64,000 nucleotides of DNA from contig CP051229.1 of assembly GCA_017792365.1 (NCBI GenBank), forward strand, positions 1,984,001-2,048,000, written 5' to 3'. How positions within the stretch are numbered: the first letter of the stretch is position 1; every line of letters starts with the position of its first letter. The stretch is from Hyphomonas sp. (GTDB taxonomy: Bacteria > Pseudomonadota > Alphaproteobacteria > Caulobacterales > Hyphomonadaceae). The notes beneath the pieces were generated by a model that saw nothing but the letters and a program-made list of their open reading frames with translations, did not search any database and was not told where the DNA came from. Position numbers and translations under genes: made by a program. Shown one piece after another: positions 53,098 through 62,274 of the stretch.

Positions 53098-54773
53098 CTA
53101 CAGCTCGCCGGACCGCAGGCGCCCGGCAATATGCTCGGACGCCCGCATCGACAGCGCAAGAATCGTGAGCGTCGGGTTCTTGTGCGCCTTCGAGCAGAAC
53201 ACCGACCCGTCGACCAGATAGAGATTGTCGACATCCCATGCGCGATTGTACCGGTCCACGACGGACGTATCGGCTGAATCCCCCATCCGGGCTGTGCCGA
53301 CCTCGTGGATGATCTCCCCACCCGTCGAAATCAGTTCCGACGCCGGTCGCGCCTCGCTCGTTACCTCGCCGCCCAGCTGGTCGATCAGCTCCCGCATCGC
53401 ACTCTGGAACTGATCGACCTGCGCCAGCTCGTGATCAGACCACGCAAAGCTGAACTTCAGCACCGGTATCCCGAACTTGTCCTTCGTGTCGGTGTCGATC
53501 TCGCAATAGGAATTCGCATTCGGGATCATCTCGCCGCGCTGTGTGAAGCCGAGCGATGCGCCATAGCGCTTCTTCACGTTCAGCCGCAGCTCGGACCCAT
53601 ATCCGTCATAGCCGTCATAACCGCCCATGCCCGGCTCGCCGAACCCGCCGCCGATCTCCACGTGATAGCCGCGCGGGAAGTTCAGCCTGCCGGCCGCCTG
53701 CTCCTCATAGAGCCAGAACGGGATGTAGGCATGCAGCCCATGCGCCCCGCTCTCATTGTAGATTGGCCGCCCTTCCAGCGCCGGCACATAGGCCGACACG
53801 CGCGAGCCAACCGTGTCCATCAAATTGCGCCCGACCTGCCCGCTCGAATTTGCAAGTCCTTCAGACCGTCCATTCGGCTGCGAGTTCAACAGGATGCGCG
53901 CCGTCTCCCCGGAACTCGCCGCCAGGATCACGACCCGCGCCTTGGCCTCGCGGTGTGCGCCCGACGCCTTATCGATATACCGCACGCCAGAGGCCTTGCC
54001 CGCAGCATCCAGCATCACCTCATAGACCATCGCGCCGGTCTGCACCGTCAGCTTGCCGGTCGCCTTGGCCCACGGGATCAGCGACGTCGTCGTCTGGAAC
54101 GCAGCGCCGATCGAACACCCCCGCCCGCACGGCGACGCCCAATAGCACGGGTCGCGCTCATCGACCTTGCGCGTCAGGATCGCCCGGCGCGCCGGAACCA
54201 CCGGGATGCCCAGCTTCTCGGCCCCCGCCTTCATGTACAATTCCCAGATCCGCATCGCGGGCGGCTCGTGCAGCACGCCCGGCCCGCTGTCCGGATGGTT
54301 CGGCATGCCAAGGTTCGCGCCATAGACGCCGACCAGCGTCTCCGTCCGGTCGTACCAGGGCGCGATGTCGTCGTAGGACACCGGCCAGTCGACCCCAAGC
54401 CCGTCGCGCGAATACGGCTTGAAGTCGTACGACCCCATGCGGAAGGAATTGCGCGCCCAGTGATTGGTGCGCCCGCCCAGCATCCGGCTGCGCCACCACA
54501 TGAAATTCGAGCCCTCGGCCGTCGTGTAGGGCTCGTCCGGAATGTCCCAGCCGCCATCCACGGTCGCATCGTAATAGCCGAAATCCTTGTCCGGCGTTCC
54601 GACGCCCCGCAACGGCGCGTCGCGATTGAAGTTCAGCATCGGCGCTTCGTCGGGCGAATAATCGCGCCCGCCTCCAGCATCAGAACGCTGGCGCCGGCCT
54701 GCGTCAGCACCCACGCGGCCATCCCTCCGCCCGCGCCTGAGCCAACCACGAGGGCGTCGAATTCATCCGGCAT
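53098..54773 (-). CDS. GMC-family FAD dehydrogenase, catalytic subunit (second copy), interrupted by a 1-nt deletion
   Basis: Repaired length 558 aa. The N-terminus ([20 protein letters not shown], the FAD loop) is separated from the rest by a lost base near 54664-54668. Restoring it reads [16 protein letters not shown]. Downstream are [15 protein letters not shown], a C-x5-C-x3-C motif ([11 protein letters not shown]) like the first copy, and the catalytic [11 protein letters not shown] and NPTLTILAL. The start ATG 54771-54773 has GGGAGGA upstream. It is paired with the subunit-3 gene, and the pair probably oxidises a sugar in the periplasm. The break is most likely a sequencing error. Confidence 0.85.
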
Positions 54774-54881
54774 GGCAAGTCCTCCCGGCGCCACCTTACC
54801 GTCGATTCCCGATCAGGCCATGACAATCCTGCCCGCCGCCGACCTCCGGGGAGCCAGCGACGCATTGTACGCTGCGCAAAC

Positions 54882-54938
54882 AAAAGAGCGCCGCGACGAA
54901 ACCGGCTGGGGCGGCGTGCCCTGCGGTTTCGTCGCGGC
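54882..54938 (-). terminator. Rho-independent terminator after the 54977-55693 lipoprotein gene
   Basis: On the minus strand a perfect 15-bp stem (54924-54938 with 54890-54904, 19-nt loop) is followed by GCTCTTTTGTTTG, a T-rich run. It starts about 40 bp after the lipoprotein stop and ends before the second GMC gene, separating the two transcription units. Confidence 0.78.
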
Positions 54939-54976
54939 CGTCAGGCGGTCGACGGGCGATCGCGCCGCCGGACGAT

Positions 54977-55693
54977 CTAGAGATCGCTGTTGGCCGGGTC
55001 CCAGAAGATGGACAGCGCCAGAGCCGAGACCAGCATCGCGCGGCGTTGCGCAATGTCGCTCGAGGCGTTCATCGTCAGAACCGGCGCGCCGTTGATGTCG
55101 ACCGCGCCAATGGGAACGCCGTCCGCCTCGAACACGTATCCGATCGGTGCAGCGCTATCGAACGCCGACCCGACGATGCGATGCGACGAGCGGATCTGCA
55201 CGATCGCGCGGTCCATGGCGATCTCCCCGCGGCGCTCGCGCTTGGAGAGCATGCCGCCGACGCCTTCGGAGATTTCCTGCAGCTCGAACCGCGCAGGAAA
55301 TGTCCGCCCCTCGTGCAGGAAGTCGCAGCCGTAAGCCATTTTCTTCGGCTTGAAGCTGATATCCCCCAGCGTGATCGCGCGCTCGCGCATCGTGCACTTG
55401 GCGTCGAATACGCCTTCCAGCTCTCCGCCCTGCAGCGTGAACTTGGTGGACCCGCCCCTCATCTCGAACAGCGGATCAAAGAAAGCCAGCCGGGTTTCCG
55501 ACCGCGCAAACTGGCCGGAATAGGGTCCGGCGAGATACGCGCCGCGCCGGCCGCCGCCGATCCCCGAAATCGTGACAGTTTCCGCAGCGCTCTGCAGGTT
55601 CGACGGAAGCTCCATCTGCGCTTCCGGAAGCGAGGCGCATCCGCTCGCGGTCAACAGCAGGCCGGCGAGTCCGGCCATGGCAAGGTGTCTCAT
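54977..55693 (-). CDS. Hypothetical lipoprotein
   Basis: A 238-residue lipoprotein (MRHLAMAGLAGLLLTASGC, Cys 19) of no recognised family. The mature part includes GGELEGVFDAKCTMRERAI and KKMAYGCDF, which supply two cysteines that could pair, and GRTFPARFELQE. It ends SALALSIFWDPANSDL. Start ATG 55691-55693 with GAAGAG upstream. It has its own terminator downstream and stands apart from the GMC genes. Probably periplasmic or outer-membrane. Confidence 0.7.
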   Translation of the reverse strand: MRHLAMAGLAGLLLTASGCASLPEAQMELPSNLQSAAETVTISGIGGGRRGAYLAGPYSGQFARSETRLAFFDPLFEMRGGSTKFTLQGGELEGVFDAKCTMRERAITLGDISFKPKKMAYGCDFLHEGRTFPARFELQEISEGVGGMLSKRERRGEIAMDRAIVQIRSSHRIVGSAFDSAAPIGYVFEADGVPIGAVDINGAPVLTMNASSDIAQRRAMLVSALALSIFWDPANSDL

Positions 55694-55832
55694 CTCTTCA
55701 TTCCTTGGTGGACCGCCGGTCGCCCGAAACGGAGACCGGCGGTATGCTAACCACACGCGGCCTACCGGCTGGCGAGCAGAACAGGGCGTTTGGGCGAGTG
55801 GATCATGGCCAGCCGCGGCGCCTTGATGGACG

Positions 55833-56114
55833 TCACAGCCTGTTCGACCGGTCACGGGCGCATTGCTCGGTCGACCGATGCGCCGCGTAGGCGGTCATTC
55901 TCAGCCCGGTCGCGCAGGCCTGGCGGGCTTGTGCCGTCAATTGCCTGTAGACCGCACTGGCGCCGGTGTCCGACTCAAGCGCCGAACGCTCATAGTCGAA
56001 CTTGAAGACAAACGTCTCGACGCTCCGGTCGGCCGCCGCCGCGCCGGTCAGGACGCCAGCCGCAATACCAGCCAGCACGAGCGATTTCATGGTCTTGGAT
56101 ACGATCGTAGTCAT
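55833..56114 (-). CDS. UrcA family protein
   Basis: A 93-residue exported protein with a signal ending TGAAAA. The UrcA pattern is visible: VFKFDYERSALESDTGASAVY (hydrophobic-F/Y-D-x-x-x-L type), then QLTAQARQACATG and a second Cys in STEQCARD. UrcA proteins are small periplasmic proteins common in sphingomonads and Caulobacterales, without known function. The start MTTIVSK (ATG 56112-56114) has AAGGTGAT upstream. It is divergent from the membrane regulator. Confidence 0.78.
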   Translation of the reverse strand: MTTIVSKTMKSLVLAGIAAGVLTGAAAADRSVETFVFKFDYERSALESDTGASAVYRQLTAQARQACATGLRMTAYAAHRSTEQCARDRSNRL

Positions 56115-56259
56115 CTTGATCACCTTCATATGTCTGCCGGCGGTGAAAGATCATCTTCCGTTGCGCCGTTGGCAGGCGTAAAAAGCTCCCGGTTTCATGA
56201 ATTGGCTTTGGGCGCGGCCTGAATTGTTCTGATTCATGATCTGACGGGCGACTACGACA

Positions 56260-58227
56260 TTGCAAGTCATTGAGTTTGAAGGATTTATTCTGGATAACGA
56301 ACGGCGGGAGCTGCGTGCGCCCGACGGCAGGAATATCGTTCTGAAATCGAAAGCCTTCGACACGCTCAGCGTTCTGGCCGCCGAGCCCGGGAAAATCATC
56401 TCCAAGCAGCACCTGATGGACCGGGTCTGGCCCGACGTGACGGTCGAGGAAAACAACCTCAACCAGACCATCTCGATGATCCGGCGCGCCCTCGACGACA
56501 GCCGCGACACGCCGCGCTTTATCCAGACCGTCCCGCGGCAGGGCTACCTGTTCATGCCGCAGGTCCGCCAGATCGACCGCCCCGTAGCGGTCGGCGCCGA
56601 ACACGCGCCGGGCGCATCGCCGGCGCCCCGGCAGACCAGTTCAGGCCATCAGCCCGCGACGCTCTTGAGCCGCCTGACCGGTTCCCGCGCGCGGCTGGGC
56701 GGCGTCTTCGCCGGCCTGGCGGCAATCGCGGTCCTGATGGTCGTCTTCATCACCGGCCTGATCAGCCCCAGCGCGATCGCCGGTTCGCGGGATGCATCGA
56801 TCGCCGTTCTGCCCTTCGAAAACCTCGGCCCTGACGACGAGCGGGACTATTTCGCACGCGGCGTAACCGTCGAGATCATGGACCTGCTGTCTCAGCTCGA
56901 AGACCTCGAAGTCATCGACCGCAATTCCTCATTCTCGTTCGGCCCCGACGCCGACGTCCGGGAACTGGGCAAGGCGCTTGGCGTTCGCTACGTCCTCTCC
57001 GGCAGCGTACGAACAGGCAAGGACAGGGTCCGAATCAGCGCCCGGCTGTCCAGCGCCGAAACCGGCAAACAGCAATGGGCGCGCACCTATGAACGCGCGC
57101 TCTCGCCCGAAGACCTCTTCGCCGTCCAGCGGCTCATCGCCCAACAGGTAGCGGGCGCGCTCAGCATCGCGTTCAACATCAACCCGGGCGAACGCATCGA
57201 CGGCGCCGGCACCCGCAGCCTTGAGGCCTATGACTGGTACCTTCGGGGCGCCGATCAATGGTTCTACGGCAGTACCGACTATCCCGCCGAAGACCTGTTC
57301 CAGCGCGCGATCGACATCGATCCGCAATACGCAGAGGCCTGGGCCGGCATGGCCGTCGCCATCATCAACTCGACCTGGGCCGCCGGGTCAACCGAGCAGG
57401 GCCTCGCCCGGCTGCAAGCCGGTTCGGAGATGGCGCGCCGGGCGATCGAACTGAACCCCGATCTGGCGAACGCCCATGCGACGCTCGGCGTGGCGCGCCT
57501 CATGGAACTGGACTGGATCGGCGCGCGGGAATCGATCGACGCAGCCGTCGCGAAATCGCGCAACCAGTTGTCGCTCGCCCATCAGGAAAGCCTCGTCCTC
57601 AGGTCCGGGCACCTGTCCGACGCGCTGACGATCGCGCATGCAATCCGCGACACCAATCCGCTGACCGAGCCGATGTCCGTGCGCGAGGACGTCATCCGCT
57701 CAGCCCTCGGCCAGCATGACCTCGCCAGGGCGGAGATCGACAAGCAACTCGATCAGGCGCCGGGTCAGTACACGCTCGTGCTTCCCTCCATGTTCGCTGA
57801 GATCAATGCGGACGCTCCCAGCGGCGAGATCCTGTCGTCGCTGCGCAACATCGCTGAAAACGCGCCCGCAGGCCCCTCCAGCCTCGCCCGGGACCTGCTC
57901 GACGCCCCCGACGACAATGCCCGCCGCTTGATCCTCCGGGCTGCGGTTGACGACTTCGGAGACGAATACGCGACAAGAACAGAATTGCTGGCGCATCTGG
58001 CGGCCTGGCTCGGCGACACCGAACTCGCGCTCGAAATCTGGGACAGGGACCTGCGCCGCTCCCCGTTACGCGCCGTCTGGATCTGGGGACCCGCCTTCGC
58101 CGACATGCGCGCCACGCCCGGCTTTCGCCAGCTCATGCACGACATCAATCTCGTCGCGTACTGGAAGGCCTACGGCTGGCCAGACAAATGCCGCCCGACG
58201 ACAAACGACGACTTCGTCTGCCGCTAG
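56260..58227 (+). CDS. Winged-helix membrane regulator with TolB-like/TPR periplasmic domain
   Basis: A 655-residue one-component regulator of the CadC/ToxR type. An OmpR-like winged helix occupies residues 1-100 (KAFDTLSVLAAEPGKIISKQ, MDRVWPDVTVEENNLNQTIS, RFIQTVPRQGYLF). A single membrane helix lies near 148-172. A TolB-N-like domain follows (IAVLPFENLGPDDERDYFARG, YVLSGSVRTGKDRVRISARL), then TPR repeats (EDLFQRAIDIDPQYAEAWAG). It would sense a periplasmic signal and bind DNA from the membrane. The start used is TTG 56260. UrcA is its divergent neighbour. Confidence 0.88.
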   Translation: MQVIEFEGFILDNERRELRAPDGRNIVLKSKAFDTLSVLAAEPGKIISKQHLMDRVWPDVTVEENNLNQTISMIRRALDDSRDTPRFIQTVPRQGYLFMPQVRQIDRPVAVGAEHAPGASPAPRQTSSGHQPATLLSRLTGSRARLGGVFAGLAAIAVLMVVFITGLISPSAIAGSRDASIAVLPFENLGPDDERDYFARGVTVEIMDLLSQLEDLEVIDRNSSFSFGPDADVRELGKALGVRYVLSGSVRTGKDRVRISARLSSAETGKQQWARTYERALSPEDLFAVQRLIAQQVAGALSIAFNINPGERIDGAGTRSLEAYDWYLRGADQWFYGSTDYPAEDLFQRAIDIDPQYAEAWAGMAVAIINSTWAAGSTEQGLARLQAGSEMARRAIELNPDLANAHATLGVARLMELDWIGARESIDAAVAKSRNQLSLAHQESLVLRSGHLSDALTIAHAIRDTNPLTEPMSVREDVIRSALGQHDLARAEIDKQLDQAPGQYTLVLPSMFAEINADAPSGEILSSLRNIAENAPAGPSSLARDLLDAPDDNARRLILRAAVDDFGDEYATRTELLAHLAAWLGDTELALEIWDRDLRRSPLRAVWIWGPAFADMRATPGFRQLMHDINLVAYWKAYGWPDKCRPTTNDDFVCR

Positions 58228-58243
58228 GCCCAGCCAAGCCTCC

Positions 58244-58876
58244 TCAGCCGCGCACTTCGCCAGCATGCCGAACCGCGTCGTACGCCAGCGCCGTCACCGC
58301 CTCGTAATCGCCGGCGTCAATCTCGTGCTGCGGCGTCAGCCAGCTCCCGCCGCACGCAACGACCGACGGCACAGCCAGATAGTCCTTCAGGTTCCCGCTC
58401 GAAACGCCGCCCGTCGGCATGAAGTTCATTTGCCCGAAGACCGACGACAGCGCCTTCAGCATAGGCACGCCGCCCGACAGTTCGGCAGGAAAAAACTTCA
58501 CGGTCCGCAGCCCCAGGTTCCACGCGCGCTGGACTTCGCTGGCCGTGACGGTCCCGGGAAACACCTCCAGCCCATTCGACTGGCAGAATTCCACCACACC
58601 CTCATCGAGCCCCGGAGACACGATGAACTGCGCCCCGCGCCCGCGCGCCTCGGCCGCCTGCTCCGCCGACAACACCGTGCCGGCCCCGACGATCGCATCC
58701 GGCACACGCTGCGCAATCGCCTCGAGGCAATCGAGCGCCGCTTCGGTCCGCAGGACCACCTCGATGACATGCAATCCGCCAGCCTGCAGCGCCAGTGCAG
58801 TCTTCACCGCCACCTCAACGTCATCGGCCTGCACCAGCGGAACGACAGGAGCGGCCTTCAGGCGGTCAGCGATCAT
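58244..58876 (-). CDS. eda: KDPG/KDPGal aldolase (2-dehydro-3-deoxy-phosphogluconate aldolase)
   Basis: A 210-residue class I aldolase cleaving 2-keto-3-deoxy-6-phosphogluconate to pyruvate and glyceraldehyde-3-phosphate. The Schiff-base lysine is in RTVKFFPAELSGG (K127). The catalytic Glu and Arg are in HVIEVVLRT (E39, R43), and MPTGGVSSGNLKDYL completes the phosphate site. Because it lies near galactose genes without edd or zwf, the galactonate analogue (KDPGal) is a possible alternative substrate; sequence alone does not decide. Confidence 0.92.
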   Translation of the reverse strand: MIADRLKAAPVVPLVQADDVEVAVKTALALQAGGLHVIEVVLRTEAALDCLEAIAQRVPDAIVGAGTVLSAEQAAEARGRGAQFIVSPGLDEGVVEFCQSNGLEVFPGTVTASEVQRAWNLGLRTVKFFPAELSGGVPMLKALSSVFGQMNFMPTGGVSSGNLKDYLAVPSVVACGGSWLTPQHEIDAGDYEAVTALAYDAVRHAGEVRG

Positions 58877-58913
58877 GCATCATTCCTCTGAGTTGTTTTG
58901 GACCCCGAACGCG

Positions 58914-60356
58914 CTATACGCGCTCCGCCGTCAGGCTGGCCATCGGCCACGCGCAGTAGTCGGCGGCGTATGATCCGCCCGGCGCATGGTTGCCAGACCA
59001 GCCCGGACCGCCGAACGGCAACGCGCCGCTGGCGCCAACCGTCATCCGGTTCCAGTTGACAACTCCAGCGCGGATCGTCGCCCGGAACGTCTCCCACAAA
59101 TCCGCCCGTTCGCTGACCAGCCCCGCCGCCAGGCCATACTTGGTGTCATTCGCAACCCGCAGCGCCTCGTCGAAGTCGCTCACCCGCCACACCTGCAGCA
59201 ACGGCCCGAAGCACTCCTCATCCAGCTTGCCGGTCGCATTGGTCATGTCGACGAGACCCGGTGAGACAAACGCAGGTCCAGCGTCCTGCACGCCCAGCTT
59301 GATCAGCGCCTTCCCGCCCAGTTCCAGCAGCTTATCCTGAAAGGCCACGGCGTCGTTCGCCGCCTTGGCGGAGACCAGCGGCCCAAGCCACGTCTCCTCG
59401 CTGTCCGGCTGCCCGATCACGATCTCGCCGATCAGCTTCTCCAGCTCAACCAGCAGCGTATCGCCCTCCATCCCTTCCTTCACGATCAGCCGACGTGCGC
59501 ACGTGCACCTTTGCCCGCTCGTCAGAAACGCCGAGTCCCGCACCACGGCCGCCGCCGCAGCGACGTCATTCGGCTCCCACACGATCAGCGGATTATTGCC
59601 GCCCATCTCCAGCGCCAGCCTCACCTCCGTCCGCCCGCCGAACGAGGCGTGGATCTTCCGACCTGTCGAAGACGACCCGGTAAAGCACACCGCATCGATA
59701 TCCCCCGCCAGCAGCGTCTGACCCACCTCGCCCCCGCCATGGACAATATTGAAACACCCGTCCGGCAGACCGGCCTCCGCCAGCGCATCCGCCAGCAACC
59801 CGGCCACAGCCGGCGACAGCTCGCTCGGCTTCAAAACACAGGCATTCCCCGCCAGCAGCGCAGGAACGATATGCCCGTTCGGCAGGTGAGCCGGGAAGTT
59901 GTACGGGCCCAGAACCGCAACAACCCCATGCGGACGATGCGTGATCTCCGCAGCGCCGTAATCGGTCGGCGTCGCATGCGTACCCGTCCGCTCCTCATAC
60001 GCCTTCAGCGCAAGTCCGATCTTGCCGGCAACAGCCCCGGCCTCCTGCCGCGCCTCCTTCAAGGTCTTGCCCATGTCAGCGCTGATCGCCGCTGCAATTT
60101 CCTCGGTGCGCGACCGAACAATGTCGGCATAGGCCTGCAGGATGCCGGCGCGCTCATCGAATGGCCGGCGCGACCACGTCTCATAAGCCGCCCGCGCCGC
60201 AACGATAGCGGCTTCCACCTGCGCCTTGCTCGCCGCCTTCCCCGACCAGCTCACCTCGCCGGTCGCCGGATTGATCGATTGAAACGCCGCCCCCTCGCCC
60301 GCCAGCCACTTGCCGCCGACAAATGCTCCCGGTTGCTCCGAACCCGCGCCGCTCAT
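58914..60356 (-). CDS. astD: Succinylglutamate-semialdehyde dehydrogenase
   Basis: A 480-residue NAD-dependent aldehyde dehydrogenase. AstD features: LGPYNFPAHLPNGHIVPALLAG (oxyanion and NAD site), FTGSSSTGRKIHASF, LEMGGNNPLIVWEP with the catalytic Glu, SGQRCTCARRLIV with the nucleophilic Cys, and the C-terminal NRMTVGASGALPFGGPGWSGNHAPGG blocks. It oxidises N-succinylglutamate semialdehyde in the arginine succinyltransferase pathway. It follows the M20 hydrolase by 1 bp. astA, astB and astE are not visible here. Confidence 0.9.
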   Translation of the reverse strand: MSGAGSEQPGAFVGGKWLAGEGAAFQSINPATGEVSWSGKAASKAQVEAAIVAARAAYETWSRRPFDERAGILQAYADIVRSRTEEIAAAISADMGKTLKEARQEAGAVAGKIGLALKAYEERTGTHATPTDYGAAEITHRPHGVVAVLGPYNFPAHLPNGHIVPALLAGNACVLKPSELSPAVAGLLADALAEAGLPDGCFNIVHGGGEVGQTLLAGDIDAVCFTGSSSTGRKIHASFGGRTEVRLALEMGGNNPLIVWEPNDVAAAAAVVRDSAFLTSGQRCTCARRLIVKEGMEGDTLLVELEKLIGEIVIGQPDSEETWLGPLVSAKAANDAVAFQDKLLELGGKALIKLGVQDAGPAFVSPGLVDMTNATGKLDEECFGPLLQVWRVSDFDEALRVANDTKYGLAAGLVSERADLWETFRATIRAGVVNWNRMTVGASGALPFGGPGWSGNHAPGGSYAADYCAWPMASLTAERV

Positions 60357-60357
60357 C

Positions 60358-61629
60358 CTAGCCTCTCATCTTCGCCTGTATCGCCGCCGCATCAATGCGC
60401 CCATCCGCCAGCCGGTTCAGGATCAGCGCCGACAGGCCCGCCCGCTCCGAAAGACTGTCCACACAGAAGAATTCCTCGTGTGAGTGGATCAGCCCGCCGC
60501 GCACGCCCAGCGTGTCGATGTTCGGCACCCCGGCGGCAAACACGTTATTGCCCTCGCACACCCCGCCCGTATCGACGAACTCGATCTCGAGGTTGAGCGC
60601 CTGGCCGGTCGCCGTCACCGCATCGAACAGGTCTGCCTGCGCCGCATTGCGCGGCTTCGGCGGACGATAGAACCCGCCATGCACCTCGCCCGAGATGCCG
60701 TCACGCTTCAGGACGGACTTCAGTTCCGCATCCAGCGCCTTCATCGCCCAGTCGGCTGATGCGCCATCCGGCGCCCGCGCGCCCAGCCGCACAACCGCAA
60801 TTTCCGGCACGATGTTGACCGCGTTGCCGCCATCGATCGTGCCGACATTGAACGTGACGCCGCGCTCATTCTCGTTCAGCTTCTCGATTCGCGAAGCAAG
60901 GTCCGCCGCCGCATAGATCGCGCTGCGTCCTTCGAAATAAGCACGCCCCGCATGCGAGGCCTTGCCGCGCAGCACGATGTCGATCACGGCCGAACCCTTC
61001 CGCGCTCCCGCCAGCTGCCCGGTCTCCATCGCCGGCTCATAAGTCATCCCGACATGCGCGCCCGTCGCCGCCTTGGTGATGAAATCCGCGCTGGCGAAAT
61101 TGCCCGTCTCCTCATCCGGCGACAGCACGATGCGATAGCCCAGCCTGTCGCGATCCGGCCCGGCGTCGAACGCCCGCAGCGCCTCCAGCATCACGACGAT
61201 CCCGCCCTTCATGTCAGCCGTACCCGGACCGTTGATCCGGTTGTCGTCCAGCTCCCTGATCTCGGTGAACGTCCCGTCCGGAAACACCGTGTCGTAATGG
61301 CCCGTCAGCACCACCTGCACCGGCGCCTCCGGCCGCATCACGCCAAGCACCACCGGCCCGGTCTGAAACTCCGATTTCCCGCCATCATCGCCAACCGTCT
61401 TGATCGGCGGCGTCCCCGCCAGCTCGACCTCCATCCCCATGTCGCGCATGGCCTCGCCCAACAGCGGCGCAAACCGCCCCAGCCCGTCAGCGTTCCAGCT
61501 GCCGGTATTGATCCGCGCCCAGTCCAGCGTCCGCTGCAACATGGCGTCCTGCCGCTCCCGCACCTGCGCCAGAACGGCCGAATCCGCTTTTGTCAGCTCC
61601 GAAAGCGGCAATTGATCTGGCTTGGTCAT
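60358..61629 (-). CDS. M20-family zinc hydrolase
   Basis: A 423-residue M20 metallopeptidase/amidohydrolase, related to carboxypeptidase G2 and ArgE/DapE enzymes. Zinc and catalytic residues are visible: TGHYDTVFPDG (His, Asp), GPGTADMKGGI (Asp), PDEETGN (two Glu) and the C-terminal LIHSHEEFFCVDS (His). Its position immediately upstream of astD suggests N-acyl amino-acid hydrolysis, possibly in arginine catabolism in place of AstE; this is inference. It is cytosolic, with no signal peptide. Confidence 0.87.
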   Translation of the reverse strand: MTKPDQLPLSELTKADSAVLAQVRERQDAMLQRTLDWARINTGSWNADGLGRFAPLLGEAMRDMGMEVELAGTPPIKTVGDDGGKSEFQTGPVVLGVMRPEAPVQVVLTGHYDTVFPDGTFTEIRELDDNRINGPGTADMKGGIVVMLEALRAFDAGPDRDRLGYRIVLSPDEETGNFASADFITKAATGAHVGMTYEPAMETGQLAGARKGSAVIDIVLRGKASHAGRAYFEGRSAIYAAADLASRIEKLNENERGVTFNVGTIDGGNAVNIVPEIAVVRLGARAPDGASADWAMKALDAELKSVLKRDGISGEVHGGFYRPPKPRNAAQADLFDAVTATGQALNLEIEFVDTGGVCEGNNVFAAGVPNIDTLGVRGGLIHSHEEFFCVDSLSERAGLSALILNRLADGRIDAAAIQAKMRG

Positions 61630-61761
61630 GAAGCGCCTTTCTTGGGTCCGCCACCTCTACCACCCCCCGACGCACCGCAGCAAATCGCCATTGCGCCCCT
61701 TCCCCTCGCGCCCCTCGCCCTCTACCCGAAGAGACACGAATTCAGGACAGACAGAGCCCCG

Positions 61762-62274
61762 ATGGCCGAAACCTCCATTCCCAAGACCGCCCTGTTCCAA
61801 TCGATCCGCGACGCCAGCCCGAAACTGGTAACGGGCGTGCCGGACGGCATGCTCGCCGCCACGATCGAAGCCTGCCAGGCCACAGATGAGTTCGCCTATA
61901 TCGCCTGCGCCCGCGAGGAAGAATGCATCGGCGTCGCTTCCGGAGCCGCCATGGCGGGCGAGCGCGCCATCATCCTCGTCCAGAACGCCGGCCTCCTCAA
62001 CGCAATCGGCGCATTCGCGACCATGGGCCTGCGCTACCAGTTGCCCTTCGTGATCATCGTCACCAACCGCGGCGTACTGGCCGACCCCAATTCCTACGAC
62101 ATCGAAAAGCACGACGCCTTCGAGCTCAGCGTGAAGAACCTCGCGCGCGTCTTCACCTACGACGCCGCCAACCTGCCGAAAGACCTCGTGCCCGCCGCGT
62201 TCAAATGGGCCGAAGCCGCCCGCCGCCCCGCCGTCATCGCCCTCGAGCGCCGGCTGGAGGGAGCAACCCAATGA
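61762..62274 (+). CDS. ThDP-dependent decarboxylase, N-terminal (pyrimidine-binding) subunit
   Basis: A 170-residue protein matching only the Pyr domain of ThDP enzymes, as in the alpha subunit of sulfopyruvate decarboxylase (ComD-like). Markers are LVTGVPDGM, the activating-Glu region CAREEECIGVASGAAMAG (Glu about 52-54) and VQNAGLLNAIGAFATMGLRY. The ATG 61762 begins MAETSIPKTA. Its stop overlaps the start of the PP-domain subunit (ATGA). The substrate may be sulfopyruvate, phosphonopyruvate or another 2-keto acid. Confidence 0.86.
   Translation: MAETSIPKTALFQSIRDASPKLVTGVPDGMLAATIEACQATDEFAYIACAREEECIGVASGAAMAGERAIILVQNAGLLNAIGAFATMGLRYQLPFVIIVTNRGVLADPNSYDIEKHDAFELSVKNLARVFTYDAANLPKDLVPAAFKWAEAARRPAVIALERRLEGATQ

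Noticed and set aside
60952-61761. Upstream extension of the ThDP N-subunit frame
   Set aside because: Antisense to the M20 hydrolase and Arg/His-rich; the Pyr domain starts at 61762.
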